A DNA stretch of 64,000 nucleotides from an uncultured Acidobacteriia bacterium (GCA_903929755.1 CAIYVZ010000001.1:1-64000); one strand, 5' to 3'. Counted from the stretch's first letter, positions 31,639 to 41,377 are shown. The notes: a model not told the origin generated them from the sequence alone. Translations and numbers: made by a program.

Positions 31639-33897
31639 CTATCTCACAAAAATGAATTCGTCTAAGTTGACCAGCAGCCAGGAGAAGCCTTTCATGCGGT
31701 CGGGGCTGCTGTCGAGGTAGGTGAGGGCTCGGTCCATTTCAGAAGCTGCGGGGGCGCGTCCGACGGCGTAACGGAAGGCGAGGGTGACGGCGGATTTCAC
31801 ATCGCCATTCGCCTCTTTCAGAACACGGTCGGCAAACCGGGCGGTCTCCTTTTCCACGAGCTCATCGTTCATGGAGAAGAGCGCCTGAGGGGCGGTGACG
31901 GTTTGGGTGCGGATGGGGCACGGGGTGCGACCGTCATCCACGTCCCAGACCTGGAGGAAGTTGGCCATCACGTCGGTGGAGGGGATGTACCCCCTGCGCA
32001 TGTAAGCGGCTCGGCGGTTGGTGGGGTCGGTGGACGGGGGATCCTTACGCTTCGGATCCGGCTTCAGGATGGAGAAGGATTTGCCTCCGACGGTGTCGTC
32101 GAGGTCGCCCGCCATGGAGAGGATGGTGTCCCAGATGGGTTCGGCGTCCAGACGTTCGAGGCGGAAGTGCCAGAGGTAAGAATTGCGGGCATCGGCCTGG
32201 ATGTTGGCGGCGGTGATGGCGGGGTCGGCCTGGGAGGCGAGCTTGTAAGTGTCGGAAGTGACGATGAGGCGGTGCAGCCACTTCATGTTGTAGTTGTGGG
32301 CGACGAACTCGGCGGCGAGATAGTCGAGGAGTTTCTGGTTGGTGGGCGTGGAGCCGAGGACGCCGAAGTCGCTGGTGTTGCGGTGGAGACCCTCGCCGAA
32401 ATGCCAGGCCCAGATGCGGTTCACGGCGACTCGCGCGAAGAGGGGATTGTCGTTCGCAGTCAGCCAGTCGGCAAAGCCTTCGCGGCGACCTTCGCGGAAA
32501 TCGACGGAAGAGGACTGGAAGGGGAAGCCGGGCTGGACGGGCTTGTCCTTCATGGGGTGCGCGGGGTCGCCAGTGTCCAGGATGTAAGTGGTCTGCTTCA
32601 GGCGTTCGCTGTCTTCTTCGACGGTGACAAACGAGGCCAGGCCGGGGGGCTTGGGCAGGTCGTTCTGTTGCTTGATGAGGGCGTTGTAGGCCTTCACTTC
32701 CTCGGGCGACATCACCTCCTTGATCTTGCTGGGGTCGATGCGAAGGATGGGGTAGTAGTCGTCGGCGATTTTCTGCTCGGCGGGGGTACGGAGACGTTCC
32801 GCCTTTTTGATGACGGCCTGCACGTCGGTGGGGAGTTCGGCCACTCGTTCCGCGTAGAGGCGCTCGCGGTACGCCGCGATCATCTTCTCGATGGCGGCAT
32901 CGACGGGTTCCTTCTTCTTGCGGTACTCTTCGACGAGCTTGCCGTTCAAGAAGATTTCGGCGGGCGTGGCGAGGGGCACGGTCTTGACGACGAGAGGATC
33001 GAAGATCGCCTTCATGGCGTAGAAGTCACGCTGGCGGATGGGATCGAATTTATGGTCGTGGCACTTGGCACAGCCGACCGTCATACCCATGAAGGCGGTG
33101 GAGACGGTTTCCACGGTATTGAGGGAGAGTTCCTGCTCTTTGTCATCGCCGGTGAGGGAGGCACGGGAGAGGAAGCCGAGGGCGAAGGTGTCTTCCTGGG
33201 GGCCGGGGACGCGGACGCGGTAGCCGGTGGCGGTGACGGTGGTGTGCTCTTTGTAGCGACTGCCGAGGAGCTGGGCGCGAACGAATTCGTCGTACGGCAT
33301 GTCCTTATTGAGGGCACTGATGACCCAGTCGCGCCAGTAGTAGATGCCGTTGGCGGCGGGCATACCGGCGTCGGCGTCCGTGTAGCGGAGGACATCGAGC
33401 CAGTGGCGGGCCCAGCGAACGCCGTGCTGGTCACTGGCGAGGAGGCGGTCGACAACTTTATGGAAGGCGTCGGGGGAAGCGTCGGCGAGGAAGGCGTCCT
33501 GTTCGGCGGGGGTGGGCGGGAGGCCGGTAAGCGAGTAGGTGACGCGGCGGAGGAGCGTGGCTTTGTCGGCGGGGCCGACGGGCTTCAGACCCTTCTCGCG
33601 CCATTTATCGGCTATGAAAGCGTCGATGGGGTTGGTGGAGGCGGTGACACCCTGGGGGACTTCGGGCTTGCTGACGGGCTGCAGGGACCAGAGTTTGGCG
33701 ATTCGCTGAGCGAATTTTTCGTCGTCTTTTGCGGAGGTGGCGGCGGGGAGAGCTGGCTTCGCGGTCGGCTTCGGAGCTGGTTTTGCAGGCGCAGCGGCTG
33801 GTTTCCGCACGGATGCCGGAGGTTTGGCAGGGGGCGGAGTCTGAGCGGACAGGATGAGCGCGACAGTAACCAGAACAGTCAGAGGTTTCGACAACAT
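31639..33897 (-). CDS. DUF1549/DUF1553 domain exported protein (module 1)
   Basis: A 752-residue protein. A signal peptide (LTVLVTVALILSAQT) is followed by a Pro/Ala/Lys-rich linker to about residue 55. The DUF1549 domain comes next (DAFIADKWREKGLKPVGPA ... RRVTYSLTGLPPTPAEQDAF). A single CxxCH motif in GCAKCHDHKFDPIRQRDFYA suggests one covalent heme or a related site. The DUF1553 domain ends the protein (ADWLTANDNPLFARVAVNRI, later APQALFSMNDELVEKETA). The P-B-D order is the usual one. A TAAACT box lies 8 nt before the ATG. It is co-transcribed with the DUF1501 gene and divergent from a second module. Confidence 0.88.
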   Translation of the reverse strand: MLSKPLTVLVTVALILSAQTPPPAKPPASVRKPAAAPAKPAPKPTAKPALPAATSAKDDEKFAQRIAKLWSLQPVSKPEVPQGVTASTNPIDAFIADKWREKGLKPVGPADKATLLRRVTYSLTGLPPTPAEQDAFLADASPDAFHKVVDRLLASDQHGVRWARHWLDVLRYTDADAGMPAANGIYYWRDWVISALNKDMPYDEFVRAQLLGSRYKEHTTVTATGYRVRVPGPQEDTFALGFLSRASLTGDDKEQELSLNTVETVSTAFMGMTVGCAKCHDHKFDPIRQRDFYAMKAIFDPLVVKTVPLATPAEIFLNGKLVEEYRKKKEPVDAAIEKMIAAYRERLYAERVAELPTDVQAVIKKAERLRTPAEQKIADDYYPILRIDPSKIKEVMSPEEVKAYNALIKQQNDLPKPPGLASFVTVEEDSERLKQTTYILDTGDPAHPMKDKPVQPGFPFQSSSVDFREGRREGFADWLTANDNPLFARVAVNRIWAWHFGEGLHRNTSDFGVLGSTPTNQKLLDYLAAEFVAHNYNMKWLHRLIVTSDTYKLASQADPAITAANIQADARNSYLWHFRLERLDAEPIWDTILSMAGDLDDTVGGKSFSILKPDPKRKDPPSTDPTNRRAAYMRRGYIPSTDVMANFLQVWDVDDGRTPCPIRTQTVTAPQALFSMNDELVEKETARFADRVLKEANGDVKSAVTLAFRYAVGRAPAASEMDRALTYLDSSPDRMKGFSWLLVNLDEFIFVR

Positions 33898-33905
33898 TAC
33901 CGATT

Positions 33906-33911
33906 AGTTTA
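33906..33911 (-). promoter_or_regulatory. Putative -10 box of DUF1549/DUF1553 gene (module 1)
   Basis: On the minus strand TAAACT (within TATAAACT) lies 8 nt before the ATG at 33897, with no Shine-Dalgarno between. It is half of a 105-bp divergent promoter region. Confidence 0.45.
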
Positions 33912-33983
33912 TACCGGTTTCGGCGCACGCGGCTGGAGGGGCTTCGGACGCTAAAGCGTTTAAGTAAGAGTTTGTAAGCGTGC

Positions 33984-33989
33984 TATCCT
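33984..33989 (+). promoter_or_regulatory. Putative -10 box of module 2
   Basis: TATCCT lies 13 nt before ATG 34003, reading GCTATCCTG. The same nonamer occurs upstream of gap at 60645-60653. A promoter here would drive the second DUF1549-DUF1501 module away from the first. Confidence 0.35.
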
Positions 33990-34002
33990 GTATTCCGACC
34001 AT

Positions 34003-35859
34003 ATGCCCCTGCTGGTACGCCTAGGAATAGCGACATCGATTGCCCTGGCGGCGATGCACGCCCAGGATGGAATACAGGACGGATTCTGTCCGGCCTACCC
34101 TTCGGCGCTGCGTTCGGAACTGGAGACGAGCCTGGGTCTGGACCGAGCGTTCAACGACTACCGGCGCATTCACCATCAGTTCAAACCCAGTCTGACGGCG
34201 GCAGATTCGAAGCTGGCACAGAGCGCGAATTTCATTGATCAGGCGGTTTACGCCAAGATGGCGGGCGACGGGGTGAACCCAGCGCTGCCGACGACGGACC
34301 CGGAGTTTCTGCGGCGGGTTTATCTGGATCTGTCGGGTCGGATTCCGAGCCCGGATCAGGCGGCTCAGTTTCTGGATGACCAGAATCCAGGTAAGAGAGC
34401 TCTGCTGGTTGAGCAACTGCTGGCGGCGCCCGCTTATTCCGATCAGCTGGCGCTGTTCCTGACGAATCGCTATAAAGTGACGCGGGCGCATGACAATATT
34501 TCGGTGCCGGCGCGCGATGTATTTTATGGCTTTGTACGCCAGTTGTTTGAGCAGGACCGCCCGTATGATGAATGGGCGCGGCAACTGATCTCGTCTGCCG
34601 GGGAAGTGGATTCGGCACCGGGGACGCAGTTCTTCGCACGGTGGATGGATCTGAATGGCCCGGTCCAGGATTCGTGGGACAACATTACCGAGAAGATTAC
34701 GACGTCGTTCCTGGGGTACAAGACGGAGTGCGTGAGCTGCCACAACGGCAGGGCCCATCTGGAGAAGATCAACCTCCATTTAAGTAAGAGGACGCGGCAG
34801 GATTTCTGGAAGATGTCGGCGTTCCTTTCGCGGATGCAGTTTGTGCGGATGAGCGATGATCCGATTGGGTTTCGCCCTCGGGTATCCGTGGTGGACCGTA
34901 GTTTCGGGAGTTATTCGGGGTCGGTTTCACCCGGAAATCCTGGATGCCGGCCGGCGCGTGTGGATGCGGTAGTAACGCCGGTGATGTTCACAACGAAAGA
35001 AGAGCCGACGAACGGCAAGTGGCGGAATGAACTGGGCCGGATGGTGACGACCGACCGCCAGTTTGCACGGGCGGCGGTGAATTACATTTGGAGCTACCTG
35101 TTCGGCTACGGGATTGTAGATCCGCCGGATGCGTGGGACATGGCACGGGTGGACCCGAATAATCCGCCGCCTGGCGACTGGCCGATGCAGAATTCGAACC
35201 CGGAACTGCTGGAGAAGCTGGCGGATTCCTTTATTCAGAACGGGTATCATTTCAAGCCCCTGATCCGGCAGATTATGCTGAGCGAAACGTATCAGTTGTC
35301 GAGCCGGTATGACGGAGCATGGAAGCCGGCGTTTGTGCGGTATTTTGCACGATACCAGCCGAAGCGCCTGACGGCTGAGCAGATGTACGACGCCATTGTG
35401 ACGGCGACGCATACCGAACAGCCGATGGTGTTGCCGGGCCGCATGTCGCCGGTGTTTTATGCGAATCAGATGCCGGACCCGACGGAGCCGAGCTTTGATT
35501 CACGCGTGATGGACTTCCTGAATCAGTTTGGGCGCGGGAACTGGTGGACGATAGACAAGGCCTCAGAGCCGACCATTCTGGGGCTGCTGTACATGATGAA
35601 CGATTCGAACAACGTGAACCGTTCCTTGGGCAATTCGGTGGCAGCGGTGGGGATAACGAACCGGGTACACGAGGTGGATGCGAAGTATCCGTCGGATGTA
35701 GATGCCATTAACCGGCTGTTCCTGGCCACGGTGTCGCGGTACCCGGCTACGGCGGAGATGAATCTGGTTTGGTCGCGGCGGAGCGGACCCAGGTATCAGT
35801 GGCTGAGCGATCTGCAGTGGGCGCTGATCAACAAGCTGGATTTTGCGTTTGAGTATTAA
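34003..35859 (+). CDS. DUF1549-type exported protein (module 2)
   Basis: A 618-residue protein with a signal peptide (LVRLGIATSIALAAMHAQ). The DUF1549-like part contains DPEFLRRVYLDLSGRIPSPD (about 95-115) and one CxxCH site in GYKTECVSCHNGRAHLEKI. The DUF1553-like part contains DRQFARAAVNYIWSYLFGYG (about 345-365) and the conserved SETYQLSSRYD. It is shorter and divergent in sequence from the module 1 protein, so the two are not a recent duplication. It is followed 5 bp later by its own DUF1501 partner. Confidence 0.85.
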   Translation: MPLLVRLGIATSIALAAMHAQDGIQDGFCPAYPSALRSELETSLGLDRAFNDYRRIHHQFKPSLTAADSKLAQSANFIDQAVYAKMAGDGVNPALPTTDPEFLRRVYLDLSGRIPSPDQAAQFLDDQNPGKRALLVEQLLAAPAYSDQLALFLTNRYKVTRAHDNISVPARDVFYGFVRQLFEQDRPYDEWARQLISSAGEVDSAPGTQFFARWMDLNGPVQDSWDNITEKITTSFLGYKTECVSCHNGRAHLEKINLHLSKRTRQDFWKMSAFLSRMQFVRMSDDPIGFRPRVSVVDRSFGSYSGSVSPGNPGCRPARVDAVVTPVMFTTKEEPTNGKWRNELGRMVTTDRQFARAAVNYIWSYLFGYGIVDPPDAWDMARVDPNNPPPGDWPMQNSNPELLEKLADSFIQNGYHFKPLIRQIMLSETYQLSSRYDGAWKPAFVRYFARYQPKRLTAEQMYDAIVTATHTEQPMVLPGRMSPVFYANQMPDPTEPSFDSRVMDFLNQFGRGNWWTIDKASEPTILGLLYMMNDSNNVNRSLGNSVAAVGITNRVHEVDAKYPSDVDAINRLFLATVSRYPATAEMNLVWSRRSGPRYQWLSDLQWALINKLDFAFEY

Positions 35860-35864
35860 GGGGA

Positions 35865-37211
35865 ATGATGATACGGCAACGTAAAAACTGCGAGGGCCAC
35901 GCCCCTTTCACGCGACGCCATTTCCTGTTTGGAGCGGCGGCGGGAGTCCTGAGTGTCCATGCGGATGCGCAGATCACCAGCAGCGCCGGGGTACGGACAA
36001 GGAACACGGCGAAGACCTGCATCTTCATCAACATGAATGGCGGGCCGAGCCACATGGATACCTGGGACCCGAAGGACGGGCCCTGGAATCCGGCAGACGC
36101 GAAGATCAACCAGTACTCGGGCGGGCTGACGCTTTCGAAGACGTATTTCCCGAAGCTTTCGGGAATAACGAACGACCTGTTGCTGCTGCGGTCTTGCGCA
36201 AGTTGGGAAGCGGCGCATGAGCGGGGCCAGTTTTATATCCAGACCTCGCATTCGCAGAATCCGGCTCTGGCTGCAGAGACGCCACACATGGGGGCTGTGA
36301 TTGGGTATGAGAAGGGCGTGACGGGCCTGCTGCCACCGTTCCTGGCGTTCAATCAGAGTTTGCAGGGCGCCACATTCCTGGGTGGGTCGTTCATGCCGAT
36401 GATGCCTCCGGCGACAAGGGGCGGAATCAGCACGCTGACGCACAATTACTTCGGCACGGCGAGCCAGCAGAGGTTCGGGGAACGTTATCAGTTACTGCGG
36501 GATCTGGACGCGCCGTTGCGGGAGACTCCGGCTAACGAACTGGTGGCGGCGTACGCGGGTTATTACGACCGCGCGAAACAGATGATGTACAACCCGGCGG
36601 TAGACGCAACCTTTAAGTTCACGACGGCCGACGAGGGCAGATACGGCGCGAATTCGATTGGGCGGGGACTGATTGTTTCGAGGAATACGATTCAGGCGAA
36701 GATGGGCGTATCGTTCATCTCGGTGACGCAGGGGGGGTGGGATACGCATGTGGGCCAGTTTGACCGGTCACAGGGCACCTCAATTTATTCGCTGACGAAT
36801 GACCTGGACCGGGCGGTGGGCGCGCTGGTAGAAGACCTGCGGGCTTCGGGCGATCTGGATTCCACGCTGATCGTGATGATGGGCGAGTTCGGGCGCACGC
36901 CGAGTGTGTTGAATTCCCGCGGGGGCCGTGATCACTACCGAAATGTGATGAGCGTGGCGATGCTGGGCGGGGGCGTGGTGGGGGGCCGGGCGCTTGGCCA
37001 AAGTTCGCCATCGGGAAGCGACCTGGTGGATCCCGGCTGGAGTGGAAATCGTTCCATTTATCCCGATGACATTGCGGCGACAATTTACTCGGCGCTGGGC
37101 ATCGACTGGACCAAAGGTATTGACGATACGCCGTCGGGCCGCCGCTACAACTACATAAACGGGGTGAGTGGTGAATTGAACTTCCGCCCGGTTGAAGAGG
37201 TTTTCGGATAA
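35865..37211 (+). CDS. DUF1501 exported protein (module 2)
   Basis: A 448-residue protein with a long N-region and a Tat-like signal (TRRHFLFGAAAGVLSVHADA near residues 16-35). DUF1501 blocks are CIFINMNGGPSHMDTWDPKD near 50-70, QGGWDTHVGQFDRSQGTS near 285, and TLIVMMGEFGRTPSVLNSRG then RDHYR near 335. The order and spacing match the module 1 partner. The stop codon shares one base with the next start (TAATG), so the Ig-like protein gene is part of the operon. Confidence 0.87.
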   Translation: MMIRQRKNCEGHAPFTRRHFLFGAAAGVLSVHADAQITSSAGVRTRNTAKTCIFINMNGGPSHMDTWDPKDGPWNPADAKINQYSGGLTLSKTYFPKLSGITNDLLLLRSCASWEAAHERGQFYIQTSHSQNPALAAETPHMGAVIGYEKGVTGLLPPFLAFNQSLQGATFLGGSFMPMMPPATRGGISTLTHNYFGTASQQRFGERYQLLRDLDAPLRETPANELVAAYAGYYDRAKQMMYNPAVDATFKFTTADEGRYGANSIGRGLIVSRNTIQAKMGVSFISVTQGGWDTHVGQFDRSQGTSIYSLTNDLDRAVGALVEDLRASGDLDSTLIVMMGEFGRTPSVLNSRGGRDHYRNVMSVAMLGGGVVGGRALGQSSPSGSDLVDPGWSGNRSIYPDDIAATIYSALGIDWTKGIDDTPSGRRYNYINGVSGELNFRPVEEVFG

Positions 37212-39985
37212 TGCTGACGCGTGCCCTGGCGCTGTGGGCGCTGGCGATTCCGGCCTTCGCGCAGACGGCATCGTGGATTGACGTGATTGCGGACGACTCC
37301 CAGGTTCTGGTGGGGCGAACGCTGCAGGTGCGGGCCGTGGTCCACGATGCCGCCGGTAATGTACTGCCGAATGCCGCGGTGACGTGGTCGGCGAATAATG
37401 CGGCGGCGAGCATTTCGGCGCAGGGGTTAGTTACGGCGAAAGGTCTGGCGACGGTTCGGGTAACGGCGCGGTCCGGCAATGTGAGTGGCGAGGGTGCCAT
37501 TCAATGCATTCCTTCGAAAGTGGCGGTAACGCCCGGCACAGCAAATCTGGACGTGGGGACGATGACGAAGTTCTCGGCGACAGCATATGACGCCGATGGC
37601 AACCCGATTCCGAACGTTGCGTTCTCGTGGTCGCTGACGAACCTGCGACAGGGCGGGTCTTCCTTGGGGCGGGTGGATACGTCAGGAAATCTGACGGTTA
37701 CGGGCGAAGGTGGCGTTTGGGTTTGGGCCACGTATAACTACAACGAGACTTTTCCGGGCTTGCAGCAGCGATGGGTAGCTTATGCCTCGGTTGTCGCGTC
37801 GGCACCGAAGACTTACACACTGAAGAAGTTGTATTCCACGCTGAGCCAAACGCGGACTTCGTGGAAGCTGCGCCCGAAACAGTCGATGATCTGGTCTACC
37901 GATGATGGCCAGTTATTTTTTAATGCTTCCTTGGACGGCCTGGCGAATGGCTTACTGAACTGGGACAACGGGAAGATTTCACTGGTGACGGGCGGGGGTG
38001 TTCCGCACTTTGGACGGCTCTCGACAGCGCTGGAATTCCGGTCGCATTCGATTACGCGCGACGGGCAGATTCTTAGCTACGAAGACACGAATATCAACGG
38101 CACCGAGATCAGCTACGGGACGCGTGCCGACCTGGAAGCGTTCGTGAACAACAACGTTCCGCTGGGGCCGACCGAGGCGACTTCGGGCCTGGTAATCACA
38201 CGAAATTCACTGGCGTCGTCGGGCCAGAAACTGGTTCGCGCCGGGTTCCGTTTTGTGAACGAGCCCGTCGGGTATAACGGGCTATTCCGGGGTACCCGGG
38301 GCGTGGACGAAATGCTGGTGAGCACGAAGGACATGCTGCCGGGGGTGGCTTCGCCATTTTCAATTGACGGCGACTTCGGAATTTCGTCGAGCGGGACCGC
38401 TTACTACTCGGTGACGAGTGGTGCGAACCGAGTTTTCTTCAAGCAGGATTATGCAGACCGGACGCGGCTGATTGGCGTGGGCGACCCGGTTGGAACGTCG
38501 AAGGTCCGGGCATTTTTAGGGGGCCGTACGAACGAGCCAGCCACCTGGTTTGACGATGACGGCACGGCGATTGTGGGCGTGGTGCTGGAGGACAACACCC
38601 AGTGGTATGTGATGTTCGCGCCGGACGGGACCACGAAAACGCTGCGCCTTTCCAGCCAGACGGGGATTTTGTGGCGGTCCGCGGAGCAGGGCGTGCTGAT
38701 TTACGCGAATCCGTTTGGGAGCAAGGGCAATGGCGTCTACCTTTGGAAGAACGACACTGCGACGCAGGTCTGCCTGCTTGGCGGCAAGGTGGTTTCGCAG
38801 ACGATTCAGGAAGTAGAGAGCGGCACGCTGGATGCCGCGGGACGCATTACGCTGATGATCCGGGGCGACGTAAACGCGCTGCTTGTGGTGCGGATGGACA
38901 GCACCCCCTATACACTTTTCCGTGATGGCGAGAGTGTCAACGTGGAGCTTCCGGTAAACCTTTTTACGCTGATTGGCGGGGCGCGGACGGGGCCTCCGCA
39001 TACGCAGGCCGGGGGCAACTCGGGGAGTATTTCGAGGTTTATCAACGGCGACTGGGAGACGACGCTGGGGCTGGGCGAAAGGCTGTTCGGAACCACAATG
39101 TGGTTTGGCGGTTCACATGGAACCACGTACAACATGCGTAAGGCTCCGAACGGCGACGTGTATTTCATCAACGGCTCGAACATTGCGAAGATTACGCCGG
39201 GGGGCACGCCGCAAGCGTTAATTCCCTTCCCTTATCGCCCGGATGCGGCGCTGACGGTGAACACACCTGGTCAGCTGGACGTAAACGGGAATGGCGACGT
39301 CCTGTTTGCGGGGAGCACGAGCGCCGGGGACAACCGGATGTTCCTGTGGAAGGGTGGTAAGTTCCAACAGATTTTGGTTTACTCGGCCACTGCCGCAACG
39401 GCGACGACGATTGACGGCCGCATCGCTTCGAGCTTCGACCAGTTCGGACTGGATGCCGACGGGCGGGTGATTGCGCAGCTTCGGTTCCGCAACTTCAGTA
39501 CGCCGTTCATTTGTATTTGGGATGGCAATATGTGGACAACGGCCACCGCCCAGGGCGTAACGAAACTGGGGAATCATACGGTGACCGGCTTCCCCACTAT
39601 GGTTCGGGCCACGGGCTCCCATCTGGTGGCCGGGATGCAGGTGGATGGCATCGGCAACGTAATTGCCGAGTGGCAGGGCGGGGCCTGGAAGCTGCTGTTT
39701 GATCTGGACACGGTGATGCCGAACGGGCAGGTTGCGAATACCATCTCCGCTGTGGATGTGAACACGCAGGGCGATGTTCTGTTTCAGTTTTCCAATGGCG
39801 TGAACACGATGGTGGTGCTGAAGGACGGCGCGTTCCGGCAGGTGCACGATTTGTTCCGTCCTACCGATGACGGAGATTACTTGATGCGGCTGAATGCGAT
39901 GGATTTCCGCGATGACGGAACCGTCTTCATCCTGGCCGTGAACCAGTTCGACGAAGTTGTGCTTTACGAAGCGGATCCGGTTTAG
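37211..39985 (+). CDS. Exported Ig-like and beta-propeller-like protein
   Basis: A 924-residue protein with a signal peptide (LTRALALWALAIPAFAQ). Two BIG2-type Ig-like domains span about residues 20-190; examples are VLVGRTLQVRAVVHDAAGNV and VDVGTM-like LDVGTMTKFSATAYDADGNP. The remainder is beta-rich with many Asp/Gly turns and phrases such as LDVNGNGDVLFAGSTSAGDN, suggesting repeat blades. No catalytic residues are recognised. It starts inside the DUF1501 stop (TAATG), so it is produced with module 2 and may be its extracellular binding or scaffold part. The module 1 operon has no such partner. Confidence 0.75.
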   Translation: MLTRALALWALAIPAFAQTASWIDVIADDSQVLVGRTLQVRAVVHDAAGNVLPNAAVTWSANNAAASISAQGLVTAKGLATVRVTARSGNVSGEGAIQCIPSKVAVTPGTANLDVGTMTKFSATAYDADGNPIPNVAFSWSLTNLRQGGSSLGRVDTSGNLTVTGEGGVWVWATYNYNETFPGLQQRWVAYASVVASAPKTYTLKKLYSTLSQTRTSWKLRPKQSMIWSTDDGQLFFNASLDGLANGLLNWDNGKISLVTGGGVPHFGRLSTALEFRSHSITRDGQILSYEDTNINGTEISYGTRADLEAFVNNNVPLGPTEATSGLVITRNSLASSGQKLVRAGFRFVNEPVGYNGLFRGTRGVDEMLVSTKDMLPGVASPFSIDGDFGISSSGTAYYSVTSGANRVFFKQDYADRTRLIGVGDPVGTSKVRAFLGGRTNEPATWFDDDGTAIVGVVLEDNTQWYVMFAPDGTTKTLRLSSQTGILWRSAEQGVLIYANPFGSKGNGVYLWKNDTATQVCLLGGKVVSQTIQEVESGTLDAAGRITLMIRGDVNALLVVRMDSTPYTLFRDGESVNVELPVNLFTLIGGARTGPPHTQAGGNSGSISRFINGDWETTLGLGERLFGTTMWFGGSHGTTYNMRKAPNGDVYFINGSNIAKITPGGTPQALIPFPYRPDAALTVNTPGQLDVNGNGDVLFAGSTSAGDNRMFLWKGGKFQQILVYSATAATATTIDGRIASSFDQFGLDADGRVIAQLRFRNFSTPFICIWDGNMWTTATAQGVTKLGNHTVTGFPTMVRATGSHLVAGMQVDGIGNVIAEWQGGAWKLLFDLDTVMPNGQVANTISAVDVNTQGDVLFQFSNGVNTMVVLKDGAFRQVHDLFRPTDDGDYLMRLNAMDFRDDGTVFILAVNQFDEVVLYEADPV

Positions 39986-39987
39986 AG

Positions 39988-40128
39988 AGTCGCAGCCTGG
40001 CGTATAGCAGCGGCGAAAGGGAATCCCCGATACTGAACTGGCTGCGGTACCTGGGCAACTGGAAGACGAACCTGGAGGGGGCCGAATGCCAGCGGCCGAG
40101 CATTTGTGCGGGGGACGGGAAGCAGTAG
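39988..40128 (+). pseudogene. Possible C-terminal gene remnant
   Basis: The 220-bp gap after the Ig-like gene holds a coding-like stretch without a start codon. It reads ILNWLRYLGNWKTNLEGAEC and ends ICAGDGKQ before TAG at 40126. It looks like the tail of a lost gene. I do not recognise the family. Confidence 0.25.
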
Positions 40129-40191
40129 ATTGTGGGACGGGCGCAGGCGCGTTGTACATATTCAGACTGGCCGATTAGCGCACCAGACCGC

Positions 40192-40197
40192 TATACT
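40192..40197 (+). promoter_or_regulatory. Putative -10 box of Uma2 gene (leaderless start)
   Basis: TATACT, a near-consensus -10, lies 8 nt before ATG 40206 with no Shine-Dalgarno. This is the best of the leaderless candidates in the window. Confidence 0.55.
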
Positions 40198-40205
40198 CGG
40201 AACAA

Positions 40206-40787
40206 ATGGCGAGCGCTGCAGTTCCGTACCTGACGCCCGAGCAGTATCTGGAAATCGAGCGGAAGGCTGAAGTGAGGAGTGAGTACCTGCAGGGCGAAAT
40301 GTTCGCCATGGCGGGGGCTGGTTTGAACCACAACCGGATTGCCGGGCGAACGCTTGCCGAACTTAGCGCCGCTCTGCGGGGGCGTGACTGCGACGTGACA
40401 GGGTCCGATATGCGGGTTCACGTTCCAGCGACGAGCCTTTACACTTACCCCGATGTCATCGTAACGTGCGGCCCGGTGCAATTACTTGACAAGCACCAGG
40501 ACACGCTGCTGAATCCCATTCTGATCGTGGAAGTGCTGTCACTTTCAACCAAAAACTATGACCGGGGGGAGAAGTTCCAGCACTACCGCAGTATCCCGAG
40601 TTTCCGTGAATATCTGGTGCTGGCACAGGATGAGATCCGTGCGGAGCATCATGTTCGGCAACCTGATGGCTCGTGGTTGTTGCGGGAATTCACTTCGGCC
40701 ACCGACGTGGTACACCTGACGTCTGTTGATTGCGACCTGACGCTGGGAGGCCTCTACGAACGAGTGGAGTTTCCCGCGACCGCCTGA
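40206..40787 (+). CDS. Uma2 family (DUF820) PD-(D/E)XK nuclease-like protein
   Basis: A 193-residue cytoplasmic protein. The family start YLTPEQYLEIERKAEVRSEY leads to YLQGEMFAMAGAGLNHN, where the conserved G-E and N-H-N sit. The nuclease-like core YTYPDVIVTCG (D) ... NPILIVEVLSLSTKNYDRGE (E-V-L-S) ... KFQHYRSIPSFREYLVL follows. Uma2 proteins are abundant, often in many copies, in cyanobacteria and Acidobacteriota. Their restriction-endonuclease fold suggests DNA cleavage, but the role is not established. It is followed 2 bp later by a lipoprotein gene. Confidence 0.9.
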   Translation: MASAAVPYLTPEQYLEIERKAEVRSEYLQGEMFAMAGAGLNHNRIAGRTLAELSAALRGRDCDVTGSDMRVHVPATSLYTYPDVIVTCGPVQLLDKHQDTLLNPILIVEVLSLSTKNYDRGEKFQHYRSIPSFREYLVLAQDEIRAEHHVRQPDGSWLLREFTSATDVVHLTSVDCDLTLGGLYERVEFPATA

Positions 40788-40789
40788 CC

Positions 40790-41377
40790 ATGAGAAAGAT
40801 TATTCCGTTTGTCATCGCTCCGTTGGCGATTCTGTTAGGCTGTGGTCCAGCATCAACCCCTCCGGCAACCACCCCCAAAGAGACCTCGAAGCCTGCGAAA
40901 ATAACACAGTTTTACGCGTCTCCGGCGGTGATTCTTAAAGGTGCAAGCGGCAGCCTTTGCTACGGTGTCGAAAACGCGACGAAAGTGACGCTGAGCCCGG
41001 CCACGGACGAAGTTTGGCCGTCGCCGAGCCGCTGTGTGCAGATTCGCCCCGACAGAGAAACACGTTACACGCTGACCGCGACCGGCGCGGATGGCAAATC
41101 CGAGGTAAAGACGCTTGACGTAACCAGTGTAGAAGTCGCGCCGACGCCGCGGCTTTACGATTTGTGGGTGAATGCGCTGCAGGTTGGCTCGGGCGAGCAG
41201 GTGAAGATCTGTTTCAAGACTGAGCATGGGGACGACGTGGAAATCTCGACGGGACGGCTCTACAAAGACGCCGGGTGCCTCACCGATTACCCGAAAGCCA
41301 CCACTACGTATAAAATTGCGGCAGTAGGGAAAGGCGGCGGGCGTGATACGCGCACCGTCACCGTAAAGGTCCGATAA
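40790..41377 (+). CDS. Lipoprotein with repeated Ig-like/beta domains
   Basis: A 195-residue lipoprotein. ATG 40790 was chosen because it yields a signal peptide with lipobox LLGC, the acylated cysteine being residue 18. A Pro/Thr/Lys linker follows (STPPATTPKETSKPAK). Two similar beta domains of about 75 residues come next. Each starts I-x-x-F/L-x-A/V with a motif like VGSGEQVKICFKTEHGDDVE (second copy) and ASGSLCYGVENATKVTLSP (first copy), and each ends in a T-T-Y-x-I/L-x-A strand. Each domain has a cysteine pair, possibly disulfide-bonded. The gene lies between Uma2 and an HExxH gene. Function is unknown. Confidence 0.7.
   Translation: MRKIIPFVIAPLAILLGCGPASTPPATTPKETSKPAKITQFYASPAVILKGASGSLCYGVENATKVTLSPATDEVWPSPSRCVQIRPDRETRYTLTATGADGKSEVKTLDVTSVEVAPTPRLYDLWVNALQVGSGEQVKICFKTEHGDDVEISTGRLYKDAGCLTDYPKATTTYKIAAVGKGGGRDTRTVTVKVR

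Noticed and set aside
31903-33954. 683-codon plus-strand open frame antisense to the DUF1549/DUF1553 gene
   Set aside because: The composition is that of a mirror of a high-GC gene, with no domain, signal peptide or ribosome site. The minus-strand protein has recognisable conserved domains.
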